Both the position numbers and the translations under genes were made by a program. The notes below the pieces were generated by a model. It saw nothing but the letters and a program-made list of their open reading frames with translations, did no database searches and had not been told where the DNA came from. This document shows positions 44,158-53,095 of a stretch of 64,000 bases of DNA, one piece after another. Each line of letters opens with the position of its first letter. Within the stretch, counting starts at the first letter, position 1. Location: NCBI RefSeq assembly GCF_013410405.1, contig NZ_JACCFK010000001.1, forward strand, positions 3,286,001 to 3,350,000, in the 5' to 3' direction. Source of the DNA: Amycolatopsis endophytica (lineage in GTDB: Bacteria > Actinomycetota > Actinomycetes > Mycobacteriales > Pseudonocardiaceae).

Positions 44158-45213
44158 ATGAGGTACGGGTGGACCACCGGAGCGTGCGCGACCGCGGCCA
44201 CCACGGCCGCGTACACCGCGCTGCTCACCGGCGAGTTCCCCGATCCGGTCGAGGTGCTGCTGCCCCAGGGCCGCCGCCCCGCGTTCGCGCTGGCCACCGA
44301 GCGACGGGACGCGGCTTCGGCGACCGCCGGGGTGATCAAGGACGCCGGCGACGATCCGGACGTCACCCACGGCGCGCTGATCGAGTCGACGGTCACCCGT
44401 GGCGCGCCCGGGAGCGGTGTGACGTTCCGGGCGGGCGTGGGTGTCGGCACGATCACGCTGCCCGGCCTGCCACTGCCGGTGGGGGAGCCCGCGATCAACC
44501 CGGTGCCGCGGCGGCTGATGACCGAGGCGGTGCAGCGGGTCGCGGCGTCGTTCGGCGACGCCGGGGACGTGGTGGTGGAGATCTCGGTGCCGGAGGGCGA
44601 GGAGCTGGCACGGCAGACGTGGAACCCGCGGCTGGGCATCCTCGGCGGATTGTCCATCCTCGGCACGACGGGTGTCGTGGTGCCGTACTCGTGCTCGGCG
44701 TGGATCGACAGCATCCGGCGCGGCGTCGACGTGGCGCGGGCGCTGGGGCACCCGCACGTCGCGGGCGCGACGGGCAGCACGTCGGAGCGGGTGGTGGCCG
44801 ACCGGTACGCGCTCCCGGAGACGGCGCTGCTCGACATGGGCGACTTCGCGGGCGCGGTGCTGAAATACGTGAAGCGGCACCCGGTGCGCCGCCTGACCAT
44901 CGCGGGCGGGTTCGCGAAGATGTCGAAGCTCGCGGCCGGGCATCTGGACCTGCACTCGAAGCGGTCCCAGGTGGACCTGGCGCTGCTGGCTTCGCTGGCT
45001 CCCGAGGGGCTGGCATCGGAGATCCTCGGCGCGAACACGGCGCTGCACGCGCTGCAGCTCTCGCAGGCGGCGGGTTTCCCGATCGGCGACCTGGTCGCGG
45101 CGCGGGCACGGGAGTTCGCGGCGTCGGTGCTGGACCCGGCGCCGGTCGCGGTGGACGTGCTGGTGATCGACCGCGCCGGGACCGTGGTCGGGGTCAGCGC
45201 GCCGGTGAGCTGA
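44158..45213 (+). CDS. cbiD: cobalt-precorrin-5B C1-methyltransferase CbiD
   Basis: A 351-aa enzyme. YGWTTGACATAATTAAYTAL is the conserved CbiD opening, followed by VTRGAPGSGVTFRAGVGVG and LGILGGLSILGTTGVVVPYS. The C-terminal IAGGFAKMSKLAAGHLDLHS is also typical. CbiD methylates C-1 in the anaerobic corrin pathway and here seems to replace CobF of the aerobic one. ATG 44158 was chosen; GTG 44155 is adjacent. No ribosome-binding site is seen, which suggests a leaderless message. Confidence 0.93.
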   Translation: MRYGWTTGACATAATTAAYTALLTGEFPDPVEVLLPQGRRPAFALATERRDAASATAGVIKDAGDDPDVTHGALIESTVTRGAPGSGVTFRAGVGVGTITLPGLPLPVGEPAINPVPRRLMTEAVQRVAASFGDAGDVVVEISVPEGEELARQTWNPRLGILGGLSILGTTGVVVPYSCSAWIDSIRRGVDVARALGHPHVAGATGSTSERVVADRYALPETALLDMGDFAGAVLKYVKRHPVRRLTIAGGFAKMSKLAAGHLDLHSKRSQVDLALLASLAPEGLASEILGANTALHALQLSQAAGFPIGDLVAARAREFAASVLDPAPVAVDVLVIDRAGTVVGVSAPVS

Positions 45214-45267
45214 CCCACGCTCGCGAGCGGGCCGTTTCGTAAGCGGCGGGTGCGAGTTGCCCGGGCG

Positions 45268-46035
45268 TCACGACCGTTCCGGCGCGCTCGCCCCCGAACG
45301 GTCCCGCGCCGCCGAATACAGGTAGCTGTCCGGAAAGTTCCCGGCCGCCAGTACGCGTCCCACGAAGATCACCGCCGCACGGTCGATTCCGGCGTCACGG
45401 ACCTGCGCCGCGATGTCGGACAGGGTGCCGCGCAGGATCTGCTGCTGTGGCTGGCTCGCGCGGTGCACGACGGCCACGGGGCAGTCCGCGCCGTAGTGCG
45501 GCAGCAGTTCGCCGACGACCTGCTCGATCCGGGTGATCGCCAGGTGCACCGCCAGCGTGGTCCCGCTGGCGGCGAACGTCGCGAGCGTTTCGTCCGGCGG
45601 CATGGCCGTCGAGCGGGCCTGGACGCGGGTGATGACCAGGCTCTGGCCCACCGTCGGCACCGTCAGCTCGCGTCCCAGCTCCGCGGCCGCCGCCGCGAAC
45701 GCCGGGACACCCGGGACGACCTGGTAGGCCACACCCGCCGCGTCGAGCCGTCGCATCTGCTCGGCCACCGCGCTGTAGATCGACGGGTCGCCCGAGCACA
45801 GGCGTGCCACGTCGTGCCCGGCCCGGTCCGCCGCCACCAGCTCACCGACGATCTGCTCCAGCGACAGGTCCGCGGTGTCGATCCTGCGCGCGTCCGCGGG
45901 GCAGTGGGCGAGCAGGTCCGGCGGGGTCAGGCTGCCGGGGTAGAGGCACACGCCGCAACGCGCCAGCAGATCGCGTCCGCGCACGGTGATCAGGTCGGCC
46001 GCGCCGGGCCCGGCGCCGATGAAGAACACGGTCAT
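45268..46035 (-). CDS. cobM: precorrin-4 C11-methyltransferase CobM
   Basis: A 255-aa tetrapyrrole methylase. VFFIGAGPGAADLITVRG at the start, CLYPGSLTPPDLLAHCP and LCSGDPSIYSAVAEQMRRLD are the CobM/CbiF signatures. It methylates C-11 of precorrin-4. ATG 46035 overlaps the cobL stop (ATGA), which fixes the start; it lies downstream of cobL in the same operon. The gap to the convergent cbiD carries a CGCTCGCGAGCG palindrome that may help termination. Confidence 0.95.
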   Translation of the reverse strand: MTVFFIGAGPGAADLITVRGRDLLARCGVCLYPGSLTPPDLLAHCPADARRIDTADLSLEQIVGELVAADRAGHDVARLCSGDPSIYSAVAEQMRRLDAAGVAYQVVPGVPAFAAAAAELGRELTVPTVGQSLVITRVQARSTAMPPDETLATFAASGTTLAVHLAITRIEQVVGELLPHYGADCPVAVVHRASQPQQQILRGTLSDIAAQVRDAGIDRAAVIFVGRVLAAGNFPDSYLYSAARDRSGASAPERS

Positions 46036-47207
46036 TTCAGGAAACTCCATTGCGTCACGGTCCGGGCCGGTGTCCAGCCGGTGAACCCTCCGAGCGGCGC
46101 GGCGTGCTCGACGGCGACGCGAACCAGCTCGCCGCCGTAGCGCTGGTACGCCGCTACCAGCGCCTGTTCCGATTCGAGCGTCACGGCGTGCGCGACGAGA
46201 CGGCCGCCGGGCCGCAGCGCGTCCAGGCAGGCGCCGAGCGCGGCCAGGCCGCCGCCGAGGAACACGGCGTCCGGCACCGGAAGATCCGGCAGGTCATCGG
46301 GCGCGGTGCCGGTCACCACGCGTAGTTCCGGTACACCCAGACGATCTGCGTTGCGCTGGATCCGCGCCACCCGTTCGGGATTGCGCTCGATCGCGATCGC
46401 CCGGTTCGCCGGATGCGCGCGCGACCACTCGATCCCGACGCTCCCGGCACCGGCGCCGACGTCCCACAGCAGCTCACCGGCCGCCGGCGCGAGCCGGGCC
46501 AGCGCGGAGGCCCGCAGGTCGCGCTTGGTGATCTGCCCGTCGTGCTCGAAGGCGTCGTCGGGCAGGCCGGGCAGCAGCGGCAACGGCGGCCCCGCGCACT
46601 CGACCGCGACGACGTTCAGCGGATCGCCCGCCGGATGTGACCAGCCTCGCGCTACCCCGTCGACCCGGCGTTCGGTCGGGGCACCCAGCTGCTCCAGAAC
46701 CGTGAGCTTGCTCTCGCCGAAACCCCTTGCCACCAACACGGAAGCCAGCTCCGCGGGTGTTCCGCCGTCGGAACTGAGCACCAGCAATCGCGCCCCCGGC
46801 GCGAGCGCCCGGCTCACCCGGTGCACGCTGCGACCGACGACGCTGACCACCTCGGTTTCCTCCGCCGACCAGCCCATCCGGGCCCGGGCCAGCGCCACCG
46901 ACGACACCGCGGGCACGATCCGCACGTTCTCCGCGCCCAGCCGTCTGACCAGCGTCGTCCCGATGCCGGACAGCAGCGGGTCCCCGCTGGCCAGTACACA
47001 GATCCGCCGCCCGGCGTACTCGGCAAGCAGGCCGTCCAGTGCGGGCAGCAGCGGGCTCGGCCACGTCACCTTCGGCACGTCGAGCGGCACCAGATCGAGC
47101 TGGCGGCGGCCGCCGAACAGCACGTCCGCGGCCGCGATTTCGGCCCGCGCGGGCTCGGCCAGCCCGGCCCACCCGTCGGCCGGAACACCCACAACGACGA
47201 TCCTCAC
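46032..47207 (-). CDS. cobL: precorrin-6Y C5,15-methyltransferase CobL
   Basis: A 391-aa fusion of CbiE-like and CbiT-like domains. The N-terminal half shows CVLASGDPLLSGIGTTLVRR and VVGRSVHRVSRALAPG. The C-terminal half (from about 215) shows GQITKRDLRASALARL and the SAM motif LLWDVGAGAGSVGIEWSRAH. It adds methyls at C-5 and C-15 and decarboxylates, giving precorrin-8X. The GTG start at 47207 has no visible ribosome-binding site and is divergent to the riboswitch-controlled chelatase operon. Confidence 0.93.
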   Translation of the reverse strand: MRIVVVGVPADGWAGLAEPARAEIAAADVLFGGRRQLDLVPLDVPKVTWPSPLLPALDGLLAEYAGRRICVLASGDPLLSGIGTTLVRRLGAENVRIVPAVSSVALARARMGWSAEETEVVSVVGRSVHRVSRALAPGARLLVLSSDGGTPAELASVLVARGFGESKLTVLEQLGAPTERRVDGVARGWSHPAGDPLNVVAVECAGPPLPLLPGLPDDAFEHDGQITKRDLRASALARLAPAAGELLWDVGAGAGSVGIEWSRAHPANRAIAIERNPERVARIQRNADRLGVPELRVVTGTAPDDLPDLPVPDAVFLGGGLAALGACLDALRPGGRLVAHAVTLESEQALVAAYQRYGGELVRVAVEHAAPLGGFTGWTPARTVTQWSFLK

Positions 47208-47378
47208 GGAGGGAGACCGTATGCGATGATCCTGGCGACGGTCTCCGTGGAACCCGGTGCGATTCCGGGGCGGTCCCGCCACTGTGACCGGCCCGAGCGG
47301 CCGGGAGCCAGAGCTTCGGTGGCCGTTACGTGCCCGGCACGTGCCCTGTTCAGGCGGGCGAGGACACCCGCGCGTGGC
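47208..47378 (+). promoter_or_regulatory. cobalamin riboswitch (chelatase-cobO-cobB-cobC operon)
   Basis: The conserved boxes of the adenosylcobalamin aptamer are present in order: GGAACCCGGTG at 47249-47259, CCGCCACTGTGACC at 47276-47289 and GGGAGCCAGA at 47303-47312. Stem partners GGAGACCGT/ACGGTCTCC flank the 5' side. The region ends just before AAGGAG (47380-47385) and the TTG start at 47391, consistent with control of translation initiation. The divergent cobL promoter must overlap it. Confidence 0.92.
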
Positions 47379-47390
47379 GAAGGAGTTCGC

Positions 47391-49361
47391 TTGAGGCCGT
47401 ATCCGTTCACCGCCGTCGTCGGGATGCCGGATCTCCGGCTCGGACTGGTGCTGTCGTCGATTTCGCCCGCCATCGGCGGTGTCCTGGTGCGTGGCGAGAA
47501 GGGCACCGCGAAGTCGACGATGGTGCGTGCGCTGGCCGGCCTGCTGCCCGAGGTCGACGTCGTGGAGGGCTGCCGCTTCTCGTGTGACCCCGTCGCGCCG
47601 GACCCGGACTGCCCGGACGCGCCCCACGGCGAGGGCGCCTTCCGCCGTCCCGCGCGGCTGGTCGAGCTGCCGGTCGGCGCGGCCGAGGACCGCGTGATCG
47701 GTTCGCTCAACCTGGAACGCGCCCTCACCGAGGGCGTCACGGATTTCCAGCCCGGTCTGCTCGCCGCCGCGCACCGCGGCCTGCTCTACGTCGACGAGGT
47801 CAACCTGCTGCACGACCACCTGGTCGACACGTTGCTCGACGCGGCGGCGATGGGCCGCGCGACCGTCGAGCGCGAGGGCGTGTCGGTGTCGCACGCGGCG
47901 CGGTTCGTGTTGATCGGCACCATGAACCCGGAGGAGGGCGAGCTGCGGCCACAGCTGCTCGACCGGTTCGGGCTGACCGTCGAAGTCGCCGCGAGCCGCG
48001 ATCCGGAGCAGCGCGCCGAGGTGATCCGCCGTCGGCTGGCCTACGAAAGCGACCCGGACTCCTTCGCCGCCCGCTTCGAGGAGTCCGACGCGCAGCTCGC
48101 GGCCGAGATCGCCGCGGCGCAGAAGCTCCTGCCCTCGGTCGAGCTGACCGACGAGGCCCTGCGGCAGATCGCCGAGGTGTGCGCGGCCTTCGAGGTGGAC
48201 GGGATGCGCGCGGACATCGTCACCGCCCGCACGGCCGTCGCGCACGCCGCCTGGAGCGGGCGCACCGAGGTGGCAGGCGAGGACATCCGCGTCGCGGCCC
48301 GCCTGGCGTTGCCGCACCGCCGTCGCCGCAACCCGTTCGACGCGCCCGGCATCGACGAGGAGCAGCTGGAACAGGCCCTGCGTGACGCCGAACCGCCGGA
48401 GGACCCGGGCCCGCCGGACGACGACGGTCCCGGTTCGGGCTCGGACGCGCCCGCGGAGGGCCAACACGGTGACCGGGACGGCCAACACGGTGACCGGAGC
48501 GGCCAACACGGTGACCGGAGCGGCCAACACGGTGGGGAGCAGAAGCCGGTCGGGAGTGGGAAGCCGTTCCGGGCCAAGAGGTTCGAGGTAGCCGGGGTCG
48601 GCGGTGAAGGCGTGCACGGCAAGCGGTCGCGGGCGGTGACCGATGCCGGGCGGACCGTCGGCGTGCACCCCGCGGGCGTGCGCGAGGGGCGGCCGCACCT
48701 GGTCGCGACCGTGCGCGCGGCCGCGCCGCACCAACGGTCACGCGGCCGGTCCGGTGCGGGCCTGGTGCTGCGGCCCAGTGACCTGCGGTTCGCGGTGCGC
48801 GAGGGGCGCGAGGGCAACCTCGTGCTGTTCTGCGTGGACGCGTCCGGATCGATGGGTGCGAAGTCGCGGATGCGGGAGGTCAAGGCCGCGGTGCTGTCGT
48901 TGCTGCTGGACGCCTACCAGCGGCGCGACAAGGTCGGGCTCGTGACCTTCCGCGCCGGGGCCGCCGATCTGGCGCTGCCGCCGACGATCAGCGTCGAGGC
49001 GGCTGCCGCGCGCCTGGAGGGCCTGCCGACCGGCGGGCGGACGCCGCTCGCGGAAGGACTTCTGGAAGCCGCGCGGGTGCTGCGGCGTGAAGCCGTACGG
49101 GATCCGCGCCGCCGTCCGCTGCTCGTCGTGGTCACCGACGGCCGGGCCACCAACGGCGCCGACGCCGTCGCGCGGTCGCAGCAGGCGGCGGACATCCTGG
49201 CGGGCGCGGGCGTCGCGTCCGTGGTGATGGACTGCGAGACCGGGCGCATGCGGCTCGGGCTCGCGGCGGAGCTGGCCGCGCGGCTGGGCGGCGAGCACGT
49301 GCCGCTGGGCGAGGTCGCGGCCGACGCACTGGCCACCGAGGTACGACGGAGGGCTGCCTGA
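47391..49361 (+). CDS. putative cobaltochelatase, fused BchI/BchD-like AAA+ and VWA subunit
   Basis: A 656-aa protein. Residues 1-330 form the AAA+ module: Walker A GEKGTAKS at 35-42 and Walker B LLYVDEVNLL at 131-140. An acidic Pro-rich linker follows, and the C-terminal von Willebrand A domain has the MIDAS motif DASGS at 483-487. It drives CobN. TTG was chosen because AAGGAG lies five bases upstream and translation then begins RPYPFTAVVGM, the family start. The linker holds four copies of a seven-codon repeat (QHGDR(S/D)G), described separately. Confidence 0.92.
   Translation: MRPYPFTAVVGMPDLRLGLVLSSISPAIGGVLVRGEKGTAKSTMVRALAGLLPEVDVVEGCRFSCDPVAPDPDCPDAPHGEGAFRRPARLVELPVGAAEDRVIGSLNLERALTEGVTDFQPGLLAAAHRGLLYVDEVNLLHDHLVDTLLDAAAMGRATVEREGVSVSHAARFVLIGTMNPEEGELRPQLLDRFGLTVEVAASRDPEQRAEVIRRRLAYESDPDSFAARFEESDAQLAAEIAAAQKLLPSVELTDEALRQIAEVCAAFEVDGMRADIVTARTAVAHAAWSGRTEVAGEDIRVAARLALPHRRRRNPFDAPGIDEEQLEQALRDAEPPEDPGPPDDDGPGSGSDAPAEGQHGDRDGQHGDRSGQHGDRSGQHGGEQKPVGSGKPFRAKRFEVAGVGGEGVHGKRSRAVTDAGRTVGVHPAGVREGRPHLVATVRAAAPHQRSRGRSGAGLVLRPSDLRFAVREGREGNLVLFCVDASGSMGAKSRMREVKAAVLSLLLDAYQRRDKVGLVTFRAGAADLALPPTISVEAAAARLEGLPTGGRTPLAEGLLEAARVLRREAVRDPRRRPLLVVVTDGRATNGADAVARSQQAADILAGAGVASVVMDCETGRMRLGLAAELAARLGGEHVPLGEVAADALATEVRRRAA
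48459..48530 (+). repeat. in-frame 21-nt repeat array in the chelatase linker (array E)
   Basis: GGCCAACAC occurs at 48459, 48480, 48501 and 48522, exactly 21 nt apart; the linkers are GGTGACCGG(G/A)(A/G)C. The frame encodes Gln-His-Gly-Asp-Arg-Ser/Asp-Gly repeats at about residues 357-382. The core, period and CCGGAGC linker end match the arrays of islands A and C, so the repeat appears to have entered a coding sequence. Confidence 0.85.
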
Positions 49362-49975
49362 TGCCGCAGGGAAAACCGCTGGTCGTGCCGGACGACGGGC
49401 TCACCACGCGCCAGCGCCGCAACCGGCCGCTGCTCGTCGTGCACACCGGCGAGATGAAGGGCAAGTCCACGGCCGCGTTCGGCATGGCACTGCGCGCGTG
49501 GAACCAGGGCTGGTCGATCGGGGTGTTCCAGTTCGTCAAGTCGGCGAAGTGGAAGGTGGGCGAGGAAAACGCCTTCCGCGCGCTCGGCGCCCTGCACGAA
49601 ACCTCCGGTCAGGGCGGGCCCGTCGAATGGCACAAGATGGGCGAGGGCTGGAGCTGGTCCCGCAAGCAGGGCTCCGAAGAGGACCACGCCGCCAACGCGC
49701 GCGAGGGCTGGGCCGAGATCAGGCGGCGCCTGGCGCAGGAGCGTCACGACTTCTACGTGCTCGACGAGTTCAGCTACCCGCTGCACTGGGGCTGGATCGA
49801 CACCGCCGAGGTCGTCGAGGCGTTGCGGGACCGGCCGGGCCGCCAGCACGTGGTGATCACCGGCCGCAACGCGCCGGACGAACTGGTCGAGGCCGCGGAC
49901 CTGGTGACGCACATGACGAAGGTCAAGCACCCGATGGACGCCGGGCAAAAGGGCCAGCGGGGCATCGAATGGTGA
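49361..49975 (+). CDS. cobO: cob(I)yrinic acid a,c-diamide adenosyltransferase CobO
   Basis: A 204-aa enzyme of the CobA/BtuR type. P-loop GEMKGKSTA is at 30-38, GVFQFVKSAKWKVGEENAFR and HDFYVLDEFSYPLHWGWID follow. It adds the upper adenosyl ligand with ATP. The ATG overlaps the chelatase stop by one base (TGATG). Confidence 0.95.
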   Translation: MPQGKPLVVPDDGLTTRQRRNRPLLVVHTGEMKGKSTAAFGMALRAWNQGWSIGVFQFVKSAKWKVGEENAFRALGALHETSGQGGPVEWHKMGEGWSWSRKQGSEEDHAANAREGWAEIRRRLAQERHDFYVLDEFSYPLHWGWIDTAEVVEALRDRPGRQHVVITGRNAPDELVEAADLVTHMTKVKHPMDAGQKGQRGIEW

Positions 49976-51303
49976 ACCGCGTCGTCATCGCCGCGCCCGC
50001 CTCGGGGCACGGCAAGACGACGATCGCCACCGGGCTGATGGCGGCCCTGCGAGCCCGTGGGGCCGCGGTGTCCGGTCACAAGATCGGCCCGGACTTCATC
50101 GACCCCGGCTACCACTCGCTGGCCACCGGGCGGCCACCGCGGAACCTGGATCCCTTCCTGCAGGGTGAATCCCTGCTGGCACCGCTGCTGCGGCACGGAG
50201 CGGCGGGCGCGGAGATCGCCGTCATCGAGGGCGTGATGGGGCTGTTCGACGGGCAGCTCGGCACCGAGGGGTACGCGTCGACGGCGCACGTCGCCCGGCT
50301 GCTGGACGCGCCGGTGGTGCTCGTGGTGGACGCTTCGGCGGCGAGCCGCAGCGTCGCGGCGATGGTGCTCGGGTTCGCGCGCTTCGAGCCGGGGGTGTCG
50401 ATCGCGGGCGTGATCCTGAACAAGCTGGGCTCGCCCCGGCACGAGGAGGAGATCCGGACGGCGATGACGCACACCGGGATCCCGGTGCTCGGTGCCCTGC
50501 GGCGCAGCGATGACATCCACGCGCCCAGCCGCCACCTCGGGCTGGTCCCGGCGGCCGAGCGGGACGCCGAATCGCGGGAGTTGCTGCCGAAGCTGGCCGC
50601 GTGGGTCGCCGACGGGGTGGACCTGGACGCGATCGTGCGGGTGGCGCGGTCGGCCCCTCCGCTGACGGTTCCGGCGTGGGAACCTTCGGGAACCTTTTCG
50701 GGGCCACGCCGGGTGGTCGCGGCCGCCGCGGGACCGGCTTTCACCTTCCGGTACACGGAGACGACAGAGCTGCTGGCGGCCTCCGGTGTGGACGTCGTGG
50801 ACCTGGACCCGTTGCACGACAAGACGTTGCCCGCGGACTGCGCCGGGTTGTACTTCGGCGGCGGGTTTCCGGAGGTGCACGTCGAGGACCTGTCGGCGAA
50901 CGCGCCGTTGCGCGAGGAGCTGGGCGCGGCGATCGGCCGGGGCATGCCGGTGGTGGCCGAATGCGCCGGGTTGCTGTACCTGTGCCGGGAGCTGGACGGG
51001 TTGCCGATGGTCGGGGCGCTGGACGCCTCGGCGGCCATGACGCGGCGGGGCGCGCTGGGCTACCGGACGGCCCTCGCGCCGGGTGACCATCTGCTGGCCG
51101 TGGCCGGGGAGCGGGTCACCGGGCACGAGTTCCACCGGACCGTCGTGACGCCCCGCGCGGGTGCGGTTCCGGCGTGGTCGTGGGACGGGGTCGGCGAGGG
51201 TTTCGCCTCGCCCACAGTGCACGCGTCCTACCTGCACGTCCACTGGGCCGGGCATCCCGCGCTGGCGCGGCGGTTCGCGGCGGCGGTGCACGCGCATGGA
51301 TGA
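49969..51303 (+). CDS. cobB: hydrogenobyrinate/cobyrinate a,c-diamide synthase CobB
   Basis: A 444-aa amidotransferase. The ATP site APASGHGKTT is at 9-18, GHKIGPDFIDPGYHSLATG is the substrate motif, and VVAECAGLLYLCREL holds the glutaminase nucleophile Cys. It amidates the a and c side chains. ATG 49969 (or GTG 49972, which overlaps the cobO stop) is the start. In the aerobic route this acts before cobalt insertion. Confidence 0.95.
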   Translation: MVNRVVIAAPASGHGKTTIATGLMAALRARGAAVSGHKIGPDFIDPGYHSLATGRPPRNLDPFLQGESLLAPLLRHGAAGAEIAVIEGVMGLFDGQLGTEGYASTAHVARLLDAPVVLVVDASAASRSVAAMVLGFARFEPGVSIAGVILNKLGSPRHEEEIRTAMTHTGIPVLGALRRSDDIHAPSRHLGLVPAAERDAESRELLPKLAAWVADGVDLDAIVRVARSAPPLTVPAWEPSGTFSGPRRVVAAAAGPAFTFRYTETTELLAASGVDVVDLDPLHDKTLPADCAGLYFGGGFPEVHVEDLSANAPLREELGAAIGRGMPVVAECAGLLYLCRELDGLPMVGALDASAAMTRRGALGYRTALAPGDHLLAVAGERVTGHEFHRTVVTPRAGAVPAWSWDGVGEGFASPTVHASYLHVHWAGHPALARRFAAAVHAHG

Positions 51304-52309
51304 TTACGATCTGCACCACCACGGTGACCGCGAGGTCGGGGACGGGCTGGTGGATCTGGCCGTGAACGTCCGGCTGCCGGTGCCGCCCGCCTGGTTGCGC
51401 GCGGAGCTGGTGTCGGCTCTGGACGATCTGGCCGCGTATCCCTCGTGTGGTGCGGCTGTCGGGGCGGTTGCCGCGCGGCACGGCCGGGAGGTGTCCGACG
51501 TGCTGGTGACGGCGGGCGCCGCGGAGGCGTTCACGTTGCTGGCCAACGCCGTACGCCCACGACACGCGGTGGTGGTGCACCCGCAGTTCACCGAACCCGA
51601 GGCGGCGCTGCGTGCGGCAGGCCACGAGGTGGACCGGGTCGTGTTGCCCGCTTCGGACGGTTTCCGCCTCGGGCCGGTGCCGGAGAGTGCGGATTTGGTG
51701 TTCGTCGGCAATCCCACGAACCCGACGTCGGTGCTGCACCCGGCGTCGGCGTTGCGTGCGCTGGCCCGTCCCGGCCGGGTGCTGGTGGTCGACGAGGCAT
51801 TCCTGGACGCGGTGCCGGGCGAGCCGGAAAGCCTGGCGGGGGAACGGCTTCCGGGTGTAGTGGTGATCCGCAGCCTGACCAAGACCTGGGGGATCGCGGG
51901 CCTGCGGGCCGGTTACGTGCTGGCCGAACCGCCGGTGGTCGAGGCGCTGCGGGCCGTGCAGCCGCCGTGGTCGGTGTCGACGCTCGCCGCACGCGCCGTG
52001 GTCGCCTGCACTCAGCCCTCCGCTGTGGACGAAGCCGACAAGCTGGCCGTGCGGGCGGAGCAGGAGCGCGAGTACCTGGTCGCGGGGCTGAGGTCCGCGG
52101 GCATCGAGGTGGCCGGTGCGCCCCGCGGCCCGTTCGTCCTGGTGCGCGTTCCGGGCGCCGCCGATCTGCGCCAGCGGTTGCGAAACGCCGGGTACGCCGT
52201 CCGGCGAGGCGACACTTTCCCCGGTCTCGATGAAGACTGGCTCCGCATCGCGGTACGGGACCCGGCGGTGACGGACGGGTTCCTGGAAGCCCTACGGCGC
52301 GAGCGCTAA
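51296..52309 (+). CDS. cobC: threonine-phosphate decarboxylase-like aminotransferase CobC
   Basis: A 337-aa class I/II PLP enzyme. The PLP lysine is in SLTKTWGIAGLRAGY, VFVGNPTNPTSVLHP and VVDEAFLDAVPGE are the usual Asn and Asp-containing motifs. It supplies (R)-1-amino-2-propanol phosphate or a related aminopropanol precursor for the nucleotide loop. The start overlaps the cobB end by eight bases. The end overlaps the convergent cobS by 18. Confidence 0.9.
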   Translation: MDDYDLHHHGDREVGDGLVDLAVNVRLPVPPAWLRAELVSALDDLAAYPSCGAAVGAVAARHGREVSDVLVTAGAAEAFTLLANAVRPRHAVVVHPQFTEPEAALRAAGHEVDRVVLPASDGFRLGPVPESADLVFVGNPTNPTSVLHPASALRALARPGRVLVVDEAFLDAVPGEPESLAGERLPGVVVIRSLTKTWGIAGLRAGYVLAEPPVVEALRAVQPPWSVSTLAARAVVACTQPSAVDEADKLAVRAEQEREYLVAGLRSAGIEVAGAPRGPFVLVRVPGAADLRQRLRNAGYAVRRGDTFPGLDEDWLRIAVRDPAVTDGFLEALRRER

Positions 52310-53041
52310 CCAGGCCGTCGCGGCGGCGATCTCGACGCCGGCCCCCAGCACATCGCCGGTGATGCCGCCCAACCGGTTCGTGCAGCGCCACAACATGACT
52401 CCCGCGGCGGCGACGGCGGCCGCGACCGCCAGGGGGCCGCGCCACCAGGGCAGTCCGGGGGCGAGCGTGGCCAGCCCGGCGGCGGCGCACAGCGTGAGGA
52501 TCGTCCAGGGCGGGCGGATGGCGCCCGCGACGGTCGCGCCCAGGCCCTCCGGCCGGGCCGAAGGAACACCGCGCGTGCAGCACAGCGCGAGCACCCACCG
52601 GCTGACGAGCGTGCCCACGACAGCCGCCGTGACGCCGTGGCCCGAGGTGATCGCCCCACTCAACGCTCCACACTGGACGATCAACACGAGCAGGAGCGTG
52701 GCGACGCCGGTGGGACCGGAATCGCCGCGGCGCATGATCTCCAGCGCACGGGAACGGTCGAAGGAAGCGCCAAGGCCGTCAGCGGTGTCGGCCAGGCCGT
52801 CCAGGTGCAGGCCCCGGCTGGCGAGCCCGATGGCGCCGACCGCCAGGCCCGCCACGGCCAGCGCGGGCAACCCCAGTAGGTCGCCACCGAGCACGATCAG
52901 CCCGGCCAGCACCGCCAGCGGCACGGCCGCCACCGGTGCCAGCAGCATCGCCCCGCTCGCCACGCGCCGGTCGATCACGTGCGGCGCAGGCACCGGCAAC
53001 GCGGTCAACGTGCCCAGCGCCATCCGCCACGCGTCCCTCAC
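52292..53041 (-). CDS. cobS: adenosylcobinamide-GDP ribazoletransferase CobS
   Basis: A 249-aa membrane protein with about six hydrophobic helices. The conserved cytoplasmic motif HLDGLADTADGLGASFDRSR and MRRGDSGPTGVATLLLVLIV identify it. It joins adenosylcobinamide-GDP to alpha-ribazole at the membrane. Its start is 54 bases after the cobT stop, so it is the last gene of the cobU-cobT-cobS set on this strand. Confidence 0.94.
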   Translation of the reverse strand: MRDAWRMALGTLTALPVPAPHVIDRRVASGAMLLAPVAAVPLAVLAGLIVLGGDLLGLPALAVAGLAVGAIGLASRGLHLDGLADTADGLGASFDRSRALEIMRRGDSGPTGVATLLLVLIVQCGALSGAITSGHGVTAAVVGTLVSRWVLALCCTRGVPSARPEGLGATVAGAIRPPWTILTLCAAAGLATLAPGLPWWRGPLAVAAAVAAAGVMLWRCTNRLGGITGDVLGAGVEIAAATAWLALAP

Positions 53042-53095
53042 CGCACGCCCCCCACTGTGGCATTGGTGGCGTCAGACGCATCGGGGGAACGGAGG

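Noticed and set aside
45214..45267. Terminator between cbiD and cobM
   Set aside because: A CGCTCGCGAGCG palindrome is present, but the loop is absent and there is no T-tract, so it was not listed as a feature.
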